64,000 bases of DNA from Bagarius yarrelli (Eukaryota > Chordata > Actinopteri > Siluriformes > Sisoridae). Of the stretch, positions 61,440-64,000 are shown one piece after another (the stretch's first letter is position 1; each line of letters starts with the position of its first letter). The DNA is taken from the NCBI GenBank assembly GCA_005784505.1, contig VCAZ01000054.1:1398501-1462500 (forward strand), written 5' to 3'. A program made the position numbers and the translations under genes. The notes below the pieces were generated by a model that made no database searches, had not been told where the DNA came from, and saw nothing but the letters and a program-made list of their open reading frames with translations.

Positions 61440-61720
61440 TTTCAGATAAGATAAGATAAGATAAGATAAGTGCAAATAAAAAGTAGGGACGGTACAGTAT
61501 ATAAATACAAAAGAAAAAGAAAAAACAATACAATAGTTGCAAAGTCAGACAAATTGCACTAGGGTAATATTACACATTTAAAAAAATATTATTAATGCAC
61601 AGTTTCTGTTGCAACGAATAGCAGCAGGATAATAATGCACAGTTTAAAATAGTGTTATGTAAACCGCTGCAGTTGCATGCAAATATAAAATATTGTACGT
61701 CTTTAATATAAAGACTTTTC
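61440..61720 (-). mobile_element. Possible LINE 3' end, antisense
   Basis: A run of AGATA(AGATA)n at 61446-61470 followed by sequence like the reverse complement of a fish LINE 3' UTR ('AATTGCACTAGGG', 'ATTATTAATGCACAGT', repeated 'AATAATGCACAGTTT'). No coding block survives. Confidence 0.4.
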
Positions 61721-62278
61721 AACTAAGACTATCAGATCTTCCGCACATCCACCAACAGACTATCAGTTTCACCATCACGCCTATCATTAAACCATCTGAT
61801 CCTCTACCACAGCCACCATCACATATAAAAAAAAGCCCAAATGGTCCATTGCCTAGCTCTGGACTTAACAAATGTGCACACAGTTCACACCTCCTCTTCT
61901 GAGAGACAGACAGACAAAGAGATCTGTAGAGGTGTGAGGTAAGTTCATAGCTGATGGCGGTTCTTCCTGCCTTTTCACACATGATGGGTTTTACGCCTCA
62001 AGTTTGTACAAGTTAGGGCTGCACAACAATATATCACTAGTATCCACATCACAATGTGTGCATCTGCAATAGTCATACTGCAGGAAGTGTAATGTCAGGA
62101 GGGGATTATATACTTGACTGCACCAGAGTTTGGAACGCATGTGAGATGTGGCTTAATCGCAAAGTTTAATAATCGAGTAAAGTTTCATTTACACATTGTT
62201 TTAAGGTGTAAACATTCTGGTAAATGCATTCAGGCGCAAAAGAAACAATCATTTTTGTATCTTTAACAAATATTAATT
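61721..62278. other. No gene seen
   Basis: Nothing recognised beyond short AT-rich sequence. Confidence 0.45.
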
Positions 62279-62980
62279 GTACAACCCAGATTCTGGAAAC
62301 ATTAGGATGTCAAATTTGGATTCGTCTGAACATAAAACACTTTTCCACTTTGAATCAGTCCATTTTTATTGGGTTTTGGCCCACAGGACTTGACGGCACT
62401 TCTGGACCATGTTTACATATGGCTTCCTTTTTGAATGATAGAGCTTTAGTTGGCAGATAGTACTGTGGATTGTGTTTAGCAACAGTGATTTCTGGAAGTT
62501 CCTGGGATCATTTATTAACGTAAATCACAGATTCATGCCGATAAGTTGTCGTCTGGGGGCCCTGAACAAAGGTGCTTTGTCACTTACACACAGAGATTTC
62601 TTCTGTTTCTCTGATCTTTTATTAATGTTATGTATTGTAGATTATGAGATTCGCAATTTGACATTGAGGAACATTTTTAAAGTATTTTATTTTTCAAGAC
62701 ATTCCTTTTATAGCTAATCATCTTACAGACCCGATGTCAATTAACTTCATTAGCTGCTAAATATTCTCCCAGCTGAATATATTTTCAAAATCTATTGCTT
62801 TTTCAGTCCCTGTGCCCAACAAATTTAAAATAAGCTTATTTAGTAAATATAGTAAATAAGTGGAAAATTTCTCCGTATGTTATCCATGTTCTGATGTGAA
62901 TTAAATATTGGCTCATGTGTTTTGAGCCTTTTAGTTTTGAATTTATTTAAATGTAAAAAAACATCCCAATTGGGTTGTAC
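62279..62980 (-). mobile_element. Terminal-inverted-repeat DNA transposon remnant (ACAACCC ends)
   Basis: Left end GTACAACCCAGATT and right end AATTGGGTTGTAC are inverted repeats about 700 bp apart. The interior matches, from memory, the antisense layout of a common fish element ('TTTACATATGGCTTCCTTTT', 'AACAGTGATTTCTGGAAGTT', 'TGTCGTCTGGGGGCCCTGAA'), in which a short transposase-derived frame lies on the - strand. The superfamily is not assigned. No intact frame. Confidence 0.55.
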
Positions 62981-63008
62981 TTTTTTATTTGATTATTTTA
63001 ATTTGATT

Positions 63009-63352
63009 AGTGGCTTAGTGGTTAGCACACCTTACAGCAAGAAGGTCCTGGGTTTGATTCCCAGGCAGGGGGTCTTTCTGTGTGGAGTTTGCATGTTCTC
63101 CCCGTGCTTGTGTGTGTTTACTCCAGGTTCTTCGGTTCGCTCCCACAGTCCAAGAACATGTATGTTGGATTGACTGGTGATTCTAAATTGCCCATAGCAG
63201 TGAGTGTGTATGTGGCCCTGTGATGGACTGGCGGCCTGTCCAGGGTGTCCCCCTTCTGCCTTTCACCCTTTCAGAGATGGCTGGGATAGAATCCAGCAGA
63301 TCCCCGTGACCCCGAATTAAGGAATAAGCGGGTATAGAAGATGAATGAATGA
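63009..63352 (+). mobile_element. DANA/mermaid-like SINE (copy 4)
   Basis: 'TGGCTTAGTGGTTAGCAC' A box, 'GGGTTTGATTCCCAGG' B box, 'CAGTCCAAGAACATGTATGT', 'GATGGACTGGCGGCCTGTCC' and a tail of ATGAATGAATG. The best preserved copy in the window. Confidence 0.88.
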
Positions 63353-64000
63353 TTATTCAATTTATTTTTCTAAAACATAAAGCACTGTTTATTTCATTTG
63401 CATATTTGAAATAAACACTTCATTATAGACCACCCTAATCATTCTAAAATATTTTATTCTAATCATTCTAAAATATTTTATTCTGTTTGGTGATTTTTTT
63501 GTTCAAATAGTACTATTAAAGTATTTTTTTTTGTACATGTTGCAGTAAAACAGATAAACAAAGTATCGCAATGTTTGTTTTTTCTAATATCATGCAGCTT
63601 TGGTACAAAAACAATTGTAAACGTGTTTGATAGAATATTAATTTTTTTTAATAATTGCTCTAAAAGAGTTAATAATTAATCTGAATTTCTCACAGAAACA
63701 TGGAACACTCCTTCATTCCAGACACATTTTCAAATTGGCCAATCAGATGTGGATTTTAAAGTGATAATTAATTCTATTTTAATGTCATAACCACAAGCCA
63801 AAGTGTCACATTTGTGCCGATGTCTTAATGTCAGGTTTTCTTTGTTATTTTAGGGAACATTTTTATTACCTAAGACAATAATTAGTGAAGCGCTGTTTAA
63901 TGAAAATGCGAGTGTGCATCATAAACACGGCAGAGGATATGGGAAAAATGTGCAGAAGGTGTTAGTCAACAGAAAACTTATTATATTATTATTTTACGCC
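63353..64000. other. No gene seen
   Basis: AT-rich, with a 26-bp direct duplication around 63438-63485 ('TCTAATCATTCTAAAATATT' twice). No coding signal. Confidence 0.5.

Overview
The window is teleost fish DNA, probably from an ostariophysan such as a catfish. This is inferred from intron-exon gene structure, three recognisable vertebrate genes with fish-like protein sequences, abundant L2-type LINEs, DANA/mermaid-like SINEs and Tc1-like transposons, and an exceptional load of TG/CA microsatellites and minisatellites. I see no prokaryotic or viral gene system.

Layout. 1-18,990 is gene-free, repeat-built DNA. A DIRS-type retroelement fragment and three L2-like LINE copies each sit inside or against a minisatellite, followed by a 680-bp (ATC)n/(GAT)n inverted tract. 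18,995-19,645 is a 36-bp minisatellite. 19,690-20,467 is the putative promoter and 5' leader of vegfa (CRE, CCAAT, hypoxia-type ACGTG cores, upstream ORFs). 20,468-30,732 is vegfa on the + strand: seven coding exons, 188 aa, a 165-type isoform. Introns 1, 2 and 5 are largely filled by minisatellites. Its 3' UTR runs to about 31,850.

31,850-52,800 is intergenic: microsatellites, minisatellites, SINEs, a LINE C-terminal fragment and a 1.14-kb Tc1-like element with TA target duplications. 52,805-56,332 is a rhomboid protease, rhbdl2, on the - strand (seven coding exons plus a 5' UTR exon, 295 aa). 58,788-60,438 is akirin1 on the - strand (five exons, 184 aa). 60,440-64,000 holds SINEs, a probable LINE 3' end and a terminal-inverted-repeat DNA element, with no gene seen.

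The genes do not form a pathway. vegfa encodes a secreted endothelial growth factor, rhbdl2 an intramembrane serine protease, and akirin1 a nuclear regulator. Their neighbourhood is informative: rhbdl2 and akirin1 match human genes that are neighbours on 1p34, whereas human VEGFA is on 6p21. The most interesting points are a vegfa exon 5 whose direct splice to the last exon would make a stop codon (no ordinary 121-type isoform), the minisatellite-dense vegfa introns, retroelements repeatedly embedded in minisatellites, and three CTCF-like motifs arranged divergently around rhbdl2. No novel gene system could be demonstrated.
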